DNA from: Scytonema millei VB511283
Lineage (GTDB): Bacteria > Cyanobacteriota > Cyanobacteriia > Cyanobacteriales > Chroococcidiopsidaceae
Direction of reading: 5' to 3'
DNA: 64,000 nt
NCBI RefSeq assembly: GCF_000817735.3
Contig: NZ_JTJC03000011.1
Span: 31,809-95,808, forward strand
In this document: one piece after another, positions 8,457 to 18,442 of the stretch
Layout of the letters: each line of letters starts with the position of its first letter
How positions within the stretch are numbered: the stretch's first letter is position 1
The notes under the pieces: model-generated
The model's input: the letters and a program-made list of their open reading frames with translations, nothing else
Told to the model about the DNA's origin: nothing
The model's database searches: none
Translations under genes and position numbers: made by a program

Positions 8457-9226
8457 TTCACCCTGCTAAATCCTAGTAGGACTGCAAGGACAATTGCTGC
8501 TACTACTGCAGTGATTGAAATGGCAGAATTATTTAAATACAAATGACGAACTGCGATCGCGACATACGCCCAAATAAATACTAGCGTAAAGGCAATATCT
8601 GCCCGTTGAAGGGCAACTACAGAGGCGATCGCTGCACCGATAAGCAGCATAATAACAGTCCATCCTACAGGACTTACGCCCCAACCATCCCAATTAGAGA
8701 TATAAAGAGCAGAGGCAATATTAACAATCGTTGCTACAGAGATCCAACCTAAATAAATACTAAATGGTACGTGAACCAACCATTTAAATTTGCGCGATAC
8801 TCTTTTGCCTATTTCTAATTGCAAGTAAGCTCCAATTAAGGGAATTAGAATTGCTAGCATTGCTATGACTGAAAGCCAAAATAGCTGTAGGGTGAAGAGA
8901 TATACCCAAGCAATTTGAGCTAGACAAGCAATAATTAGTAAGACATTAACTTGATGCAGAGTTGAATTTTGGCGTTGTGCCGGAAGCATCTGATAAATAC
9001 CATAGGCAATCAGTCCGAGATAAATCAATCCCCAAATGGCAAAGGCATAATTTGCAGGAGTAATTTGCACGCCTTGAAGAATGGTATTGGCAATTTCACC
9101 AATATTTAATCCTCGAACTGGAAAGAAATTTGATAGGGCATTAACGCTCAAAGTTGCCAGAATAGCAAGTAGCGTTGCTAAAGGTAGTAGAATTCCTCTT
9201 CCAGAACCTTGTGTGGATGCTTTCAT
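8423..9226 (-). CDS. TspO/MBR-related tryptophan-rich membrane protein
   Basis: About 267 residues from the ATG at 9226 (an in-frame ATG at 9259 adds 11). Seven or so hydrophobic helices and many Trp residues (FAIWGLIYLG, WVYLF, YLGWISVATIVN, WDGWGVSP) match the extended TspO-like proteins often annotated in cyanobacteria as tryptophan-rich sensory proteins. Classical TspO is about 160 residues with five helices and binds porphyrins; this longer form has no established role. The last residues (KSKERGARSEG) are encoded by a CGCTCCT heptamer tract, so the tail appears to be repeat-derived. Confidence 0.7.
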   Translation of the reverse strand: MKASTQGSGRGILLPLATLLAILATLSVNALSNFFPVRGLNIGEIANTILQGVQITPANYAFAIWGLIYLGLIAYGIYQMLPAQRQNSTLHQVNVLLIIACLAQIAWVYLFTLQLFWLSVIAMLAILIPLIGAYLQLEIGKRVSRKFKWLVHVPFSIYLGWISVATIVNIASALYISNWDGWGVSPVGWTVIMLLIGAAIASVVALQRADIAFTLVFIWAYVAIAVRHLYLNNSAISITAVVAAIVLAVLLGFSRVKSKERGARSEG

Positions 9227-9277
9227 AGATGTTTTCTCAAGCCTCGATCGCAGATGCACGCTCTTATACTGACTCTT

Positions 9278-9826
9278 TTATACTGGCTTTGTATCTGGAA
9301 AAGATTGCCCCTCTACGGTTGGATCGCTCGCTCCTGCTACGGGTTGAATATTCCAGTGCGTGCTATTAGCTGCTATATTAGCCACGATTGCTGCAACGAC
9401 ATCTGGTTGGGCAGATGAGACCAGCGTAGAAGGATAAACCGCTTTTCCCCACGTTGGATGAACGATCGCGGCACACTGACCGCTACGATCGATTGTATAG
9501 CCCAGGGTAGCGCCAACAACTTTCACATCGCTCAACCGTACTTGACCGGGAGGAGAAGTCATAGGGAAACCAGTGCGTGGGTCAAACATATCTGCTAAGT
9601 ATCCCATTGTTCCCAGTTGGGCAATGATTTGGCTGCCAAATTCTAGAAATTGTTGCCGAAATTCGTTCTTATAGATTTCTGTCTCAACTGTCCGTTCCAA
9701 GAAAGCAAATTGACATAGTTGTAAAACTACAACCACAGATAAAACGGGCAACGACCAACTCGGTAAAAGCCGATTTAAATGAGTGCGAATGAATCTAGGA
9801 GCTGGGTGAACTGAGTATTGCAGCAT
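9278..9826 (-). CDS. MMADHC/CblD-like protein
   Basis: A 182-residue protein resembling cyanobacterial proteins annotated as methylmalonic aciduria and homocystinuria type D protein. Recognisable parts are YSVHPAPRFIRTHL at the start, FLERTVETEIYKNEFRQQFL, and the conserved block FDPRTGFPMTSPPGQVRLSD (about residues 81-100), then HPTWGKAVYPSTLVSS. In animals MMADHC helps direct cobalamin to its two enzymes; the cyanobacterial function is not established. It starts 8 bases downstream of an alpha/beta hydrolase gene, so the two may form an operon. Cobalamin biosynthesis genes lie 20-26 kb away. Identification is from remembered family likeness, hence moderate confidence. Confidence 0.6.
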   Translation of the reverse strand: MLQYSVHPAPRFIRTHLNRLLPSWSLPVLSVVVVLQLCQFAFLERTVETEIYKNEFRQQFLEFGSQIIAQLGTMGYLADMFDPRTGFPMTSPPGQVRLSDVKVVGATLGYTIDRSGQCAAIVHPTWGKAVYPSTLVSSAQPDVVAAIVANIAANSTHWNIQPVAGASDPTVEGQSFPDTKPV

Positions 9827-9834
9827 TTAATCAA

Positions 9835-10713
9835 TTAATATGCTTGCTGAATATCTTCTAGAGCTTTTTGTAAATCTGGTGCGTGCAGCCAACCAACAAA
9901 GCCTGCATACAAACATTCTCCGGTAGGAGAGGCAACAAAGACACAATCGATACCAAATAAGTTCTTGCAAGTGCGAATAGTAGCACCATTTGGCAGCGCG
10001 ATCGCAATTTGGGCTTTAGCAAAATCGCGGCGATGTCCGTCTGTCATACCTGGTACTGCTTGCAACCGTTGTACGATATCGTCATAAACGATCGCCTCAC
10101 CGAGATTAGCATCCATCCAAAAGTCTTGAATGACAGCGGCAACCGTAGGATAATTTCGCAAGACGGCATGGGCAAGTCCCGGCAAGCAGATAAACCGAGC
10201 ATTTTGAAACTTGGTAGATTCTACCGGAACCGTGCCATCGCTACCACCATCAATATCTCCAGCAATGACTAATGTAGGAATTATAGAGGCGATCGCGGCT
10301 GCAATTGGCTTACGATTTTTTCCCAGATCGCCAGCAATCCCAATTCCCCAATTTAAAGGATCGATCGCCCGTGCCAAATCTGCACCACCGACTGGCGATG
10401 CAATCAAAACCAACGAGTGAATTCTAGACCACCACCCGGGATGGCGGTGCAACACTTCCAACCAGATCAAACCACCCATCGAATGACCGACAATCTTCAG
10501 CGGTACGTCTGAATATTTGGCAATCTGTTCGCTAGCCAGCTTTTCCACTGCCTGAATCAAAGGCTCAATTCTCACCCAAGTTTGAACGTAACCCAGACTC
10601 GGCGCAAAAACTGGAATTGTATCTGTAACCAACCGACGCGCCAGTAGCATCATGGCACGGTTATCATCTGCCCAGCCGTGCTGCACGAATAAAAGAAATG
10701 CCGGACTTATCAA
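9835..10713 (-). CDS. Alpha/beta hydrolase
   Basis: A 292-residue protein with the alpha/beta-hydrolase fold in its first ~220 residues. The oxyanion region reads FVQHGWADDN near residue 9. The nucleophile elbow is GHSMGG with Ser near residue 78, and the likely catalytic His is in LAHAVLRNYP. The last ~70 residues (from about IVYDDIVQRL) are an extra domain of unknown role. Substrate class (lipase, esterase, other) cannot be decided. The stop lies 8 bases from the start of the CblD-like gene on the same strand, suggesting joint transcription. Upstream is a 65-base hairpin element. Confidence 0.8.
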   Translation of the reverse strand: MISPAFLLFVQHGWADDNRAMMLLARRLVTDTIPVFAPSLGYVQTWVRIEPLIQAVEKLASEQIAKYSDVPLKIVGHSMGGLIWLEVLHRHPGWWSRIHSLVLIASPVGGADLARAIDPLNWGIGIAGDLGKNRKPIAAAIASIIPTLVIAGDIDGGSDGTVPVESTKFQNARFICLPGLAHAVLRNYPTVAAVIQDFWMDANLGEAIVYDDIVQRLQAVPGMTDGHRRDFAKAQIAIALPNGATIRTCKNLFGIDCVFVASPTGECLYAGFVGWLHAPDLQKALEDIQQAY

Positions 10714-10741
10714 TCAAAAAATCCCCCATACAAACATATCT

Positions 10742-10804
10742 GTAAGGGCGGGTTCACCAAACAACTTCTTTACTGACAAATATTCTGGATAAACCCGCCC
10801 CTAC
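10742..10804. repeat. Hairpin element, copy 1 (GGGCGGGTT-type arms)
   Basis: About 63 bases bounded by GTAAGGGCGGGTT and AACCCGCCCCTAC, which pair as a stem. It is one of about seven copies in the window. The 3' end of the cupin gene lies inside it, so the last cupin residues are repeat-encoded. Confidence 0.85.
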
Positions 10805-11255
10805 TAACCACGGCTTGCTGAATAATTACAGCCTCCATCTCTGCTAGTTTAGCTCCCGCGATCGCGAGATTGTAGGGAAAAGGACGGGGACGAGGAATAT
10901 AATCTCGCGGTTGCGTCGGACGATGGCGCAGAACGGCATTAACAATCGTGCAGGGTTCGGAATCTAGATTTATTGCACCGTGTAGCACGCCTGGGGGAAT
11001 TTTAACAACTTGAGGCAGGCGATCGCTCAATGGAGTATAGCGATATTGCTTATTTTCTAAAGTTACGAGGGCTAAACGCCCTCTAACAACTAAAATCTGG
11101 TCTGTCTGAGATTTGTGAACGAAGAGATCGTCAATCGTGTGCGGCGGAATCTGTACCAACATTGTCTCGTGGCTCGACTGGGGAGTATAAAACTGAGCCA
11201 TTCCCCCTTGAATTGAAGCTAGCGGATAGATCTCAATACCCCGGTGAGCAGCCAT
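10770..11255 (-). CDS. Cupin-domain protein (RmlC-like)
   Basis: A 161-residue single cupin. The beta-barrel reads from MAQFYTPQSSHETMLV to about residue 115, with DQILVVRGRLALVT as a typical cupin strand pair and PPGVLHGAINLDSEP as the second motif. It resembles dTDP-sugar epimerase-like cupins, but the metal ligand set is incomplete, with one clear His in the second motif. The function may be non-enzymatic binding or sugar epimerisation; I cannot choose. The last residues (SRGGFIQNICQ) are encoded by the hairpin element at 10742-10804, so the original stop may have been lost. Confidence 0.72.
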   Translation of the reverse strand: MAAHRGIEIYPLASIQGGMAQFYTPQSSHETMLVQIPPHTIDDLFVHKSQTDQILVVRGRLALVTLENKQYRYTPLSDRLPQVVKIPPGVLHGAINLDSEPCTIVNAVLRHRPTQPRDYIPRPRPFPYNLAIAGAKLAEMEAVIIQQAVVSRGGFIQNICQ

Positions 11256-11308
11256 ACCAAACCCGTTTAGACTAAGTGGTTCGCTCCTAATCTAACTCAA
11301 CTTTCTGT

Positions 11309-11330
11309 AAAAAAGTGTTGCGCCAGCAAC
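11309..11330 (-). terminator. Possible rho-independent terminator after pgi
   Basis: On the minus strand GTTGC-TGGC-GCAAC is followed by ACTTTTTT. The stem is only 5 bp, so this is a weak candidate. The position suits termination of pgi transcripts, 200 bases past the pgi stop. Confidence 0.3.
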
Positions 11331-11458
11331 AGAATGTAACCAAGTATGGTATTGAAAGAAATATCAGGAGACAAGGGGGACAAGGGAGCAGAGGGGCAGA
11401 GGGGCAGAGGGAGCATTTCTAGCCACTAGCCACTAGCCACCCCCGACTCCCGATTCCT

Positions 11459-11526
11459 GTACGGGCGGGTTTTGAATGAAGATTTCCGGTTGAGGCTGTC
11501 AATCTATTTGCTAAACCCGCCCCTAC
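11459..11526. repeat. Hairpin element, copy 2
   Basis: About 68 bases bounded by GTACGGGCGGGTTTTGAA and TAAACCCGCCCCTAC. It sits just past the 3' end of pgi, next to heptamer and ACTAGCC tracts (11380-11450). The interior is similar to the copy at 34573-34638. Confidence 0.88.
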
Positions 11527-11535
11527 GACTCCCGC

Positions 11536-13122
11536 TTAATTGGCAGAAAACGTCAAACTATCAGGGTGGGCGGGATCTCCTTGCATTGTCACCCCTCTCC
11601 GATTTGCTTGCAGGTGGCGCAGAATTTTATAAATTGCCTCAATTTGGTCTGTGGCTGCGGCTTTCTCGGCAATTTGTGCCAGAGGTAAAGGAGTTTTAGC
11701 CTCTTGCAGGACTTGCAAGACTTGTTTTTGCAAATCTAACACCACGGCGGCGGCTTTTTTCCCTGCTTCTACGCCTGGTTGGTGGTAGGCGTTAATATTC
11801 ACTAGCGAACCATAAAAACCTACAGCTCGTTCGTAAAGGGCAATTAATGCGCCTACTGTGTGGGGGTTGACTTGGGGAATGGTGATGGTAATGGAATCGC
11901 GCTGTTTTTCATACAAGGCTTGGCGAGTTCCTTGGAGGAAGCCAGAGAGATAATCTCCAGCAGTTGCACCTGGATCGATTTCTGGCGAGGACCCCGAACG
12001 GTCTTCCAAGACTTCAATAAAGGTGGCAAAGAAGTTAGGTACACCTTCACGTAGTTGTTGCACGTAGGCATGTTGGTCGGTCGAACCTTTATTACCATAA
12101 ACAGCGATTCCTTGGTGGACGATGTTACCGTCGAGGTCTTTTTCTTTACCCAAAGATTCCATCACTAATTGCTGCAAGTAACGAGAAAATAGTAAGAGGC
12201 TGTCTTTATAGGGCAGCACCACCATATCTTTTTCACCGCGTCCGTTCCCAGAGTAATACCACCCGAGGGCAAGTAGGGCGGCGGGATTGGTTTTGAGATC
12301 GGCAATGCGAGTCGCGACATCCATTTCTTTTGCGCCAGCCAGCATAGCGCGGATATCAATGCCCTGCAAAGCGGCTGGTAGCAAGCCGACAGCGGATAGT
12401 TCTGAAGTGCGTCCTCCCACCCAGTCAAACATGGGGAAAGTGGCTAGCCAGCCTTCTGATTTTGCCTGTCGATCGAGTTTGCTATCGGGAGTCGTGATGG
12501 CGATCGCATATTTGGTAAAGTCCAAATTATGTCCGGCATAAGCTGCTTTGAGTTCAATCGTACCGTTACGCGGTTCTGGCGTGCCTCCAGATTTGGAAAT
12601 GACAATAACCAAAGTACTGTTGAGGCGATTTCTCACCCGCGTCAACACGCGATCGATCCCCGCCGGATCGGTGTTGTCAATAAAGTGAATCGCCAGGGGA
12701 GGAAAATCAGGAGCCAAAGCTTCAGCGACAAATTCGGGACCGAGTGCCGAGCCGCCAATCCCAATAGAGATAATATCAGTGTAGCGGGGTGCTTGGGGCG
12801 GATGAATTGCTCCGCTATGAATTTTTCGGGCAAAGGTTTCAATTTGGTCTACAGATGCAACAATCTCTTGTTTAATTTCTGGAGTTGGAGCCAGATCGGG
12901 ATCGCGCAGCCAGTAATGTCCTACCATCCGATTTTCGTCAGGATTGGCGATCGCCCCTGCTTCTAAAGCCGCCATATCCGCAAATGCTTTTTCTAACTTG
13001 GGCTGCAACCCCTCTACAAATGCATCGTCAAATCGCATCCGACTGATATCTACATAAAATCCGAGTCCGGCGTGATAATAGAGCCAGTCTTGATAGCGTT
13101 GCCAAAGTGCCGCAGCATCCAT
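11536..13122 (-). CDS. pgi: Glucose-6-phosphate isomerase
   Basis: A 528-residue glucose-6-phosphate isomerase interconverting glucose-6-phosphate and fructose-6-phosphate in glycolysis, the oxidative pentose phosphate route and glycogen metabolism. Visible motifs are [15 protein letters not shown] (phosphate-binding region, about residues 113-127), [14 protein letters not shown] and [14 protein letters not shown] with the family His/Gln. Length and N-terminus match cyanobacterial Pgi proteins. It is cytoplasmic. The gene stands alone on the minus strand, with a 319-base region before livM upstream and a hairpin element just beyond its stop. Base use shows nothing odd. Confidence 0.95.
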   Translation of the reverse strand: MDAAALWQRYQDWLYYHAGLGFYVDISRMRFDDAFVEGLQPKLEKAFADMAALEAGAIANPDENRMVGHYWLRDPDLAPTPEIKQEIVASVDQIETFARKIHSGAIHPPQAPRYTDIISIGIGGSALGPEFVAEALAPDFPPLAIHFIDNTDPAGIDRVLTRVRNRLNSTLVIVISKSGGTPEPRNGTIELKAAYAGHNLDFTKYAIAITTPDSKLDRQAKSEGWLATFPMFDWVGGRTSELSAVGLLPAALQGIDIRAMLAGAKEMDVATRIADLKTNPAALLALGWYYSGNGRGEKDMVVLPYKDSLLLFSRYLQQLVMESLGKEKDLDGNIVHQGIAVYGNKGSTDQHAYVQQLREGVPNFFATFIEVLEDRSGSSPEIDPGATAGDYLSGFLQGTRQALYEKQRDSITITIPQVNPHTVGALIALYERAVGFYGSLVNINAYHQPGVEAGKKAAAVVLDLQKQVLQVLQEAKTPLPLAQIAEKAAATDQIEAIYKILRHLQANRRGVTMQGDPAHPDSLTFSAN

Positions 13123-13441
13123 AACAATTCTCTACTTACTGTTTGCGCTGATAACAAGTCTTAGTTTAAAGGAAGCTGTTGCTTGCGTTTTGCAGTCTTA
13201 TATAGTTTTTAGTGTTGACTAGATAGCTGGCTGAGCGCGTATCCCTTTAGTTTGATTTCTGATTACTGTTGTCGGGAGTCGGGAATCGGGAGTCGCGAGT
13301 CGCGAGTCGGAAACAGAGTTTTTATAGAGTTGTGCTAACAGGGAAACTATCTAGGAATAACTGATATAAAGATGCGATCGCTACTGTCTTCTGTCCTCAT
13401 TGGGTTAAAATCTTTTAGCACAAAAGCAAACATTCTCTAGG
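13123..13441. other. Intergenic region between divergent pgi and livM
   Basis: 319 bases. A heptamer tract of (GAGTCGG/GAGTCGC)n fills about 13271-13310; the rest is unique sequence that should hold the two divergent promoters. No hairpin or reading frame worth reporting. Confidence 0.5.
13271..13310. repeat. STRR heptamer tract (AGTCGGG/AGTCGCG)
   Basis: Five to six copies of a 7-base unit GTCGGGA changing to GTCGCGA, in the pgi-livM gap. Confidence 0.85.
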
Positions 13442-14653
13442 GTGGCGATTGGTTTAGCAACGCTTATGTTAGATTTAAATGCCCTGATGAACGACCCAAC
13501 AATTATCGGTTGGGTTGCCTATATCTTGTTTCTGACAGTTTCTACAGCAATTTTTGCCCTGTTCAGCTTGGGGTTAAACTTGCAATGGGGTTTAACGGGG
13601 TTAATTAACTTTGGTTTGGTTGCTTTCATGACTTTGGGAGCATACACGACTGTATTATTAAGTATGTATGGCGTTCCCCTGATAGTAGCCACGCTAGCCG
13701 GAGCGTTAGTAGCGGCTCTACTAGGATGGTTAATTGGTTTATCAACACTAAGGTTGCGAGAAGACTACTTAGCAATTGTCACGATTGGGGTATCGGAACT
13801 CATTCGCTTAGTGGTCAACAATCAAGATTTGCCAACTCCTAATACTCCCACACCTGGGGCTTTTGGATTGCAGGGATATCCTCTACCATTAACAGATTTT
13901 AACCCCGACACGGTGATGAAATGGATAATGGTAGGGCTATTAACATTAGTTGTTGCTGCGTGTTACTGGAAACTTTGGAAATGGGTAGTCAAAAGTCAAA
14001 AGTCAAAAGTCAAAAGTCAAAAGTCGTTGATAGTTCGTTATCTGCCACTAGTTTTGCGAATAGTTGTCGGTATTATCGCAACGTTGTTAATTTTTGTTCC
14101 CTACGCATCTGGAGCTATTGGACTATACAACTTCACCGACTACGAAAAATCGGGATTGATGCTGATCTCAGTGTTAGTGTTAGCTTTTGTCGTGTGGCGT
14201 TTGGAAGTGTTAGCGCGATCGCCCTGGGGAAGAGTATTAAAAGCAATTCGCGAAGATGAGGAAGTTGCCCGCGCTTTAGGAAAAAACGTCTTTTGGTATA
14301 AATTGCAAGCGTTAATGTTAGGCGGGGCGATCGCTGGAATATCTGGTGCTTTGTATGCATGGCAGCAAACATCAGTTTACCCGAATGATTTTCAGCCGCA
14401 GACAACTTTCGATGCTTGGATTATGGTGATCTTAGGTGGTGCGGGTAACAACTTCGGTACGATCCTCGGTGCAGTTGTTTTCTTTGCTTACGACAGCGCC
14501 ACCCGTTTTGTCTTACCCAAAATCGTACCCCTCGATGACGTGCGCCTGAGTGCGTTTCGGATTATGGTTATCGGCTTACTACTGATGATACTGATGATTT
14601 GGCGACCGCAAGGAATATTAGGCAAAAAAGAAGAATTGACACTTGGAAAATAA
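13442..14653 (+). CDS. livM: Branched-chain/neutral amino-acid ABC transporter permease LivM (NatD type)
   Basis: A membrane permease of the HAAT family importing neutral or branched-chain amino acids. About ten hydrophobic helices are visible. The LivM cytoplasmic loop reads SPWGRVLKAIREDEEVARALGKN (partial), near residues 260-280. The start may be GTG 13442 or ATG 13466 (MLDLNALMN). Residues 183-196 (KSQKSKVKSQKS) are encoded by a run of AGTCAAA heptamers inserted in frame in a hydrophilic loop next to a WKLWKW stretch. The ATPase gene livG follows 121 bases later across another repeat tract. The partner permease LivH, the second ATPase LivF and the binding protein are not in this window, so the system is split. 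Confidence 0.9.
   Translation: MAIGLATLMLDLNALMNDPTIIGWVAYILFLTVSTAIFALFSLGLNLQWGLTGLINFGLVAFMTLGAYTTVLLSMYGVPLIVATLAGALVAALLGWLIGLSTLRLREDYLAIVTIGVSELIRLVVNNQDLPTPNTPTPGAFGLQGYPLPLTDFNPDTVMKWIMVGLLTLVVAACYWKLWKWVVKSQKSKVKSQKSLIVRYLPLVLRIVVGIIATLLIFVPYASGAIGLYNFTDYEKSGLMLISVLVLAFVVWRLEVLARSPWGRVLKAIREDEEVARALGKNVFWYKLQALMLGGAIAGISGALYAWQQTSVYPNDFQPQTTFDAWIMVILGGAGNNFGTILGAVVFFAYDSATRFVLPKIVPLDDVRLSAFRIMVIGLLLMILMIWRPQGILGKKEELTLGK
13988..14026. repeat. In-frame STRR insertion (GTCAAAA)n inside livM
   Basis: Five tandem copies of GTCAAAA (period 7, so the encoded peptide repeats every 7 codons over 21 bases) lie within the coding sequence of livM. The same unit occurs in intergenic tracts at 31421-31450 and, inverted, at 48403-48438. 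Confidence 0.93.
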
Positions 14654-14655
14654 GT

Positions 14656-14766
14656 CAGTTATCAGTTGTCAGTGACTAGTGACTGGTGGCTAGTGACTAG
14701 ATAAAGATTCTAGCCACCAGCTACTTACTAACTACCGACTACCAACTACCAACTACCAACTACCCA
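14656..14766. repeat. Mixed STRR tract between livM and livG
   Basis: CAGTTATCAGTTGTCAGT, then TAGTGACTGGTGGC-type units, then (CAACTAC)n just ahead of livG. Any ribosome site for livG must lie in the last repeat units; none is clear. Confidence 0.8.
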
Positions 14767-14774
14767 TTACCTCA

Positions 14775-15560
14775 ATGGAACCAAAAGACATCCAATCCCA
14801 ACCAATGCCACTATTATCAGCTAGCGGTCTTACCAAAAGTTTTGGCGGGATTAAGGCTGTGGATAATGCAGATTTAGAAGTAGCGAAAGGAAGTATTACA
14901 GGATTAATTGGTCCCAATGGTGCGGGTAAGACAACTCTATTTAACTTACTGTCAAATTTTATTCGTCCCGATCGCGGCTGGGTAATTTTTGACGGCGCAC
15001 CAGTGCAGCAATTGAGAACCTATCAAATTGCCCTACAGGGGATGGTACGCACGTTTCAAGTCGCGCGGACGCTGTCGCGACTAACAGTACTAGAAAATAT
15101 GATGCTGGGGGCGCAAAAGCAAGATGGAGAGAACTTTTGGCGGTTGCAATTTCAACCTTGGGCGATCGCTAAAGAACAGCAAATATTACGAGAACAGGCG
15201 ATAACGCTACTAGAGTCGGTGGGGTTGGCGCATATGGCACACGAGTATGCAGGGGCGCTATCGGGAGGACAGCGCAAGTTATTGGAAATGGCAAGGGCGT
15301 TAATGACGCAGCCCAAGTTAATTTTGTTAGATGAACCTGCGGCGGGGGTAAATCCCAAGTTGATCGAACAAATTTGCGATCGCATTCTGACTTGGAACCG
15401 CGAAGGCATGACCTTTTTAATTATCGAACACAACATGGATGTGATTATGTCCCTGTGCGATCGCGTTTGGGTCATGGCAGAGGGGCGCAACTTAGCTCAT
15501 GGTAGCCCAGAGGAAATGCAACAACATCCTCAAGTTCTAGAGGCATATTTAGGTAAATAA
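14775..15560 (+). CDS. livG: Branched-chain/neutral amino-acid ABC transporter ATPase LivG (NatA type)
   Basis: A 261-residue ABC ATPase that powers amino-acid import together with LivM. Walker A is GPNGAGKTTLF (about residues 42-52), the signature is LSGGQRKLLEMARAL, Walker B is LILLDEPAAG and the switch His is in IIEHNMDVIM. The insert between Walker A and the signature (VRTFQVARTLSRLTVLENM) and the C-terminus (EEMQQHPQVLEAYLGK) are typical of LivG. Cytoplasmic, membrane-associated. It follows livM on the same strand after 121 bases of repeats, so cotranscription is plausible. Confidence 0.93.
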   Translation: MEPKDIQSQPMPLLSASGLTKSFGGIKAVDNADLEVAKGSITGLIGPNGAGKTTLFNLLSNFIRPDRGWVIFDGAPVQQLRTYQIALQGMVRTFQVARTLSRLTVLENMMLGAQKQDGENFWRLQFQPWAIAKEQQILREQAITLLESVGLAHMAHEYAGALSGGQRKLLEMARALMTQPKLILLDEPAAGVNPKLIEQICDRILTWNREGMTFLIIEHNMDVIMSLCDRVWVMAEGRNLAHGSPEEMQQHPQVLEAYLGK

Positions 15561-15930
15561 TTCAATACTGTTGTCAAAGATTTGTATCGCTTCAGACAAT
15601 CTCTCTTAAGGAGTATTCCCAACGAACGTTGAGATTTGTTAATGATATTTGAGGTGGAAGGTTAATTTGAGCCACATTCGAGTCTCTGGCGCTCTAGCTG
15701 CAACAGTCAGTTTTAGTCAGCGCCAGTTAACTTTTCTTATCAAGTTAAGAGTTTGTGTTTTTTGACACAAAAAACCGATCGAACAACGACATACAGTATG
15801 CACCCAGTAGTCACTAAATTTAGGTGCAAAAGGCAGTTTTCATGTCGTTGAGTAACAAGCCTGACTGACGCTTGCTAGGAACTTCCTCAATATTGATAAG
15901 CAAAGATAACTTGGTGGAGACAGCCAAAGA
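15561..15930. other. Intergenic region upstream of the adenine salvage genes
   Basis: 370 bases. Small inverted repeats are visible: CAACGAACGTTG at 15620-15631, TGGCGCT...AGCGCCA at 15687-15725, and a GTTTTTT...AAAAAAC pair near 15756-15775. I looked for a purine riboswitch because of the downstream genes and did not find its conserved core. A promoter for the NCS2 gene is expected here but is not clear. Confidence 0.4.
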
Positions 15931-17367
15931 ATGAGCAGCGATACAGATCGATTAGAACTACAACAACCACCTACGCCACAGTATACGGGTTGGCAAGCAG
16001 CGATCGCTCGTTTTTTTAAATTTGACCTGTATAGAACTAACTTTCGGATCGAGACTCTGGCAGGATTGACAACCTTTATGACGATGGCATACATCCTCGT
16101 CGTCAATCCCCTAATTTTGTCAGATGCAATTTTTCTACAGCAGCCAAAAGATTTATTTGCCGAACAAGTCTTTGCTACCGCAGTCTCAGCAGCAATTGGG
16201 ACGCTCGTAATGGCATTTGTTGCCAACTATCCCTTTGCCCTCGCTCCAGGCATGGGATTAAACGCCTTTTTTGCCTATTCCGTCGTTTTAACCCTAAAAA
16301 TCGATTGGCGTTTGGCACTGGCGGCTGTATTTGCCGAAGGATTGATTTTTATCGCCCTCACCCTCACCAACGTTCGCAGTCAAATTGTCAATGCCATTCC
16401 CATGTCGCTAAAAACAGCAACATCAGTAGGGATTGGTTTATTTATTGCCTATATTGGGATATCTGGCGATCCGAAAACTGGAGGTGCTGGGCTAATTATT
16501 GCCAGCGAAGTGACAAAAACAACCCTGGGTAGCTTCAGAGAACCTAATACTTTGCTAGCTGTTGCCGGAATTATTATTACTACAGCTTTTTTAGTACGCC
16601 GCGTTAAGGGGGCATTACTCTGGGGGGTACTCGCCACCGCCTTACTGGGTTGGATTGTAGGTGTTACACCCCCGCCCAAAGGAATTTTCCAGATCCCTAC
16701 TTTACCGACAGATCTCATCGGACAAGGCATTTTCGGTTTATCGCGATTAACTGCTAACAACTTTCTCGACTTTATTGCTGTAGTTTTGGTGTTCTTGTTT
16801 GTCGATATTTTCGATACCGTTGGTACTCTGTCTGGAGTCGGCATGAAGGCAGGATACATTAAAGAGGATGGAAAACTACCGCGAGTCAATCAAGCATTAT
16901 TTGCCGATGCAGTGGGAACAACAGCCGGGGCGCTAATTGGTACGTCTACAGTCACTACCTATGCTGAATCAGCCGCAGGCGTATCGGAAGGTGGGCGCAC
17001 GGGCTTCACAGCTGCGATCGTGGGCGTATTATTTATTCTGGCGATCTTCTTAGTTCCTGTATTCGAGGCAATTCCCGCCTACGCCACCACACCAGCCTTA
17101 GTCATTACAGGCGTGTTAATGATGACAGGTGTATCAGATATTCGTTGGGGTGACGTAGCTGAAGCTGTTCCAGCATTTTTGACAATTCTATTTATGCCCC
17201 TTGCCTACTCAATTGCCACTGGATTATCAGTTGGTTTTATTACCTACCCAATAGCCAAAGCACTGCAAGGTAAAGCCCATGAAGTTACAATTGCAACTTG
17301 GATTTTAGCCGCAGTTTTCGTGATTCGATTCGTCTTCATGACATTACGTTTCGGCATATCTGAATAA
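15931..17367 (+). CDS. NCS2 (AzgA-type) purine permease
   Basis: A 478-residue membrane transporter of the nucleobase:cation symporter-2 AzgA/PbuG branch, which imports adenine, guanine or hypoxanthine. Family blocks include ETLAGLTTFMTMAYILVVNP (about residues 35-54), APGMGLNAFFAYSVV, the VDIFDTVGTLSGVG segment and IGTSTVTTYAESAAGVSEGG, all hallmarks of AzgA. About 12-14 helices. Start ATG 15931 with AGACAGCC upstream, no strong Shine-Dalgarno. Downstream genes encode an adenine deaminase type enzyme and a hypoxanthine phosphoribosyltransferase, so adenine uptake is the most likely role (inference from order). Confidence 0.9.
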   Translation: MSSDTDRLELQQPPTPQYTGWQAAIARFFKFDLYRTNFRIETLAGLTTFMTMAYILVVNPLILSDAIFLQQPKDLFAEQVFATAVSAAIGTLVMAFVANYPFALAPGMGLNAFFAYSVVLTLKIDWRLALAAVFAEGLIFIALTLTNVRSQIVNAIPMSLKTATSVGIGLFIAYIGISGDPKTGGAGLIIASEVTKTTLGSFREPNTLLAVAGIIITTAFLVRRVKGALLWGVLATALLGWIVGVTPPPKGIFQIPTLPTDLIGQGIFGLSRLTANNFLDFIAVVLVFLFVDIFDTVGTLSGVGMKAGYIKEDGKLPRVNQALFADAVGTTAGALIGTSTVTTYAESAAGVSEGGRTGFTAAIVGVLFILAIFLVPVFEAIPAYATTPALVITGVLMMTGVSDIRWGDVAEAVPAFLTILFMPLAYSIATGLSVGFITYPIAKALQGKAHEVTIATWILAAVFVIRFVFMTLRFGISE

Positions 17368-17398
17368 GTCGTAAGTCGTAAGTCGTAAGTCGTAAGTA
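17368..17398. repeat. STRR heptamer tract (GTCGTAA)n
   Basis: Four tandem copies of GTCGTAA directly after the NCS2 stop, in the spacer before the deaminase gene. Confidence 0.88.
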
Positions 17399-17424
17399 AA
17401 AAGTTACTGACTACTCACAAATGA

Positions 17425-18435
<1,011 letters not shown>

Positions 18436-18442
18436 AATAACT

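Noticed and set aside
15561..15930. Purine riboswitch upstream of the NCS2 permease
   Set aside because: The conserved three-way junction bases were not found.
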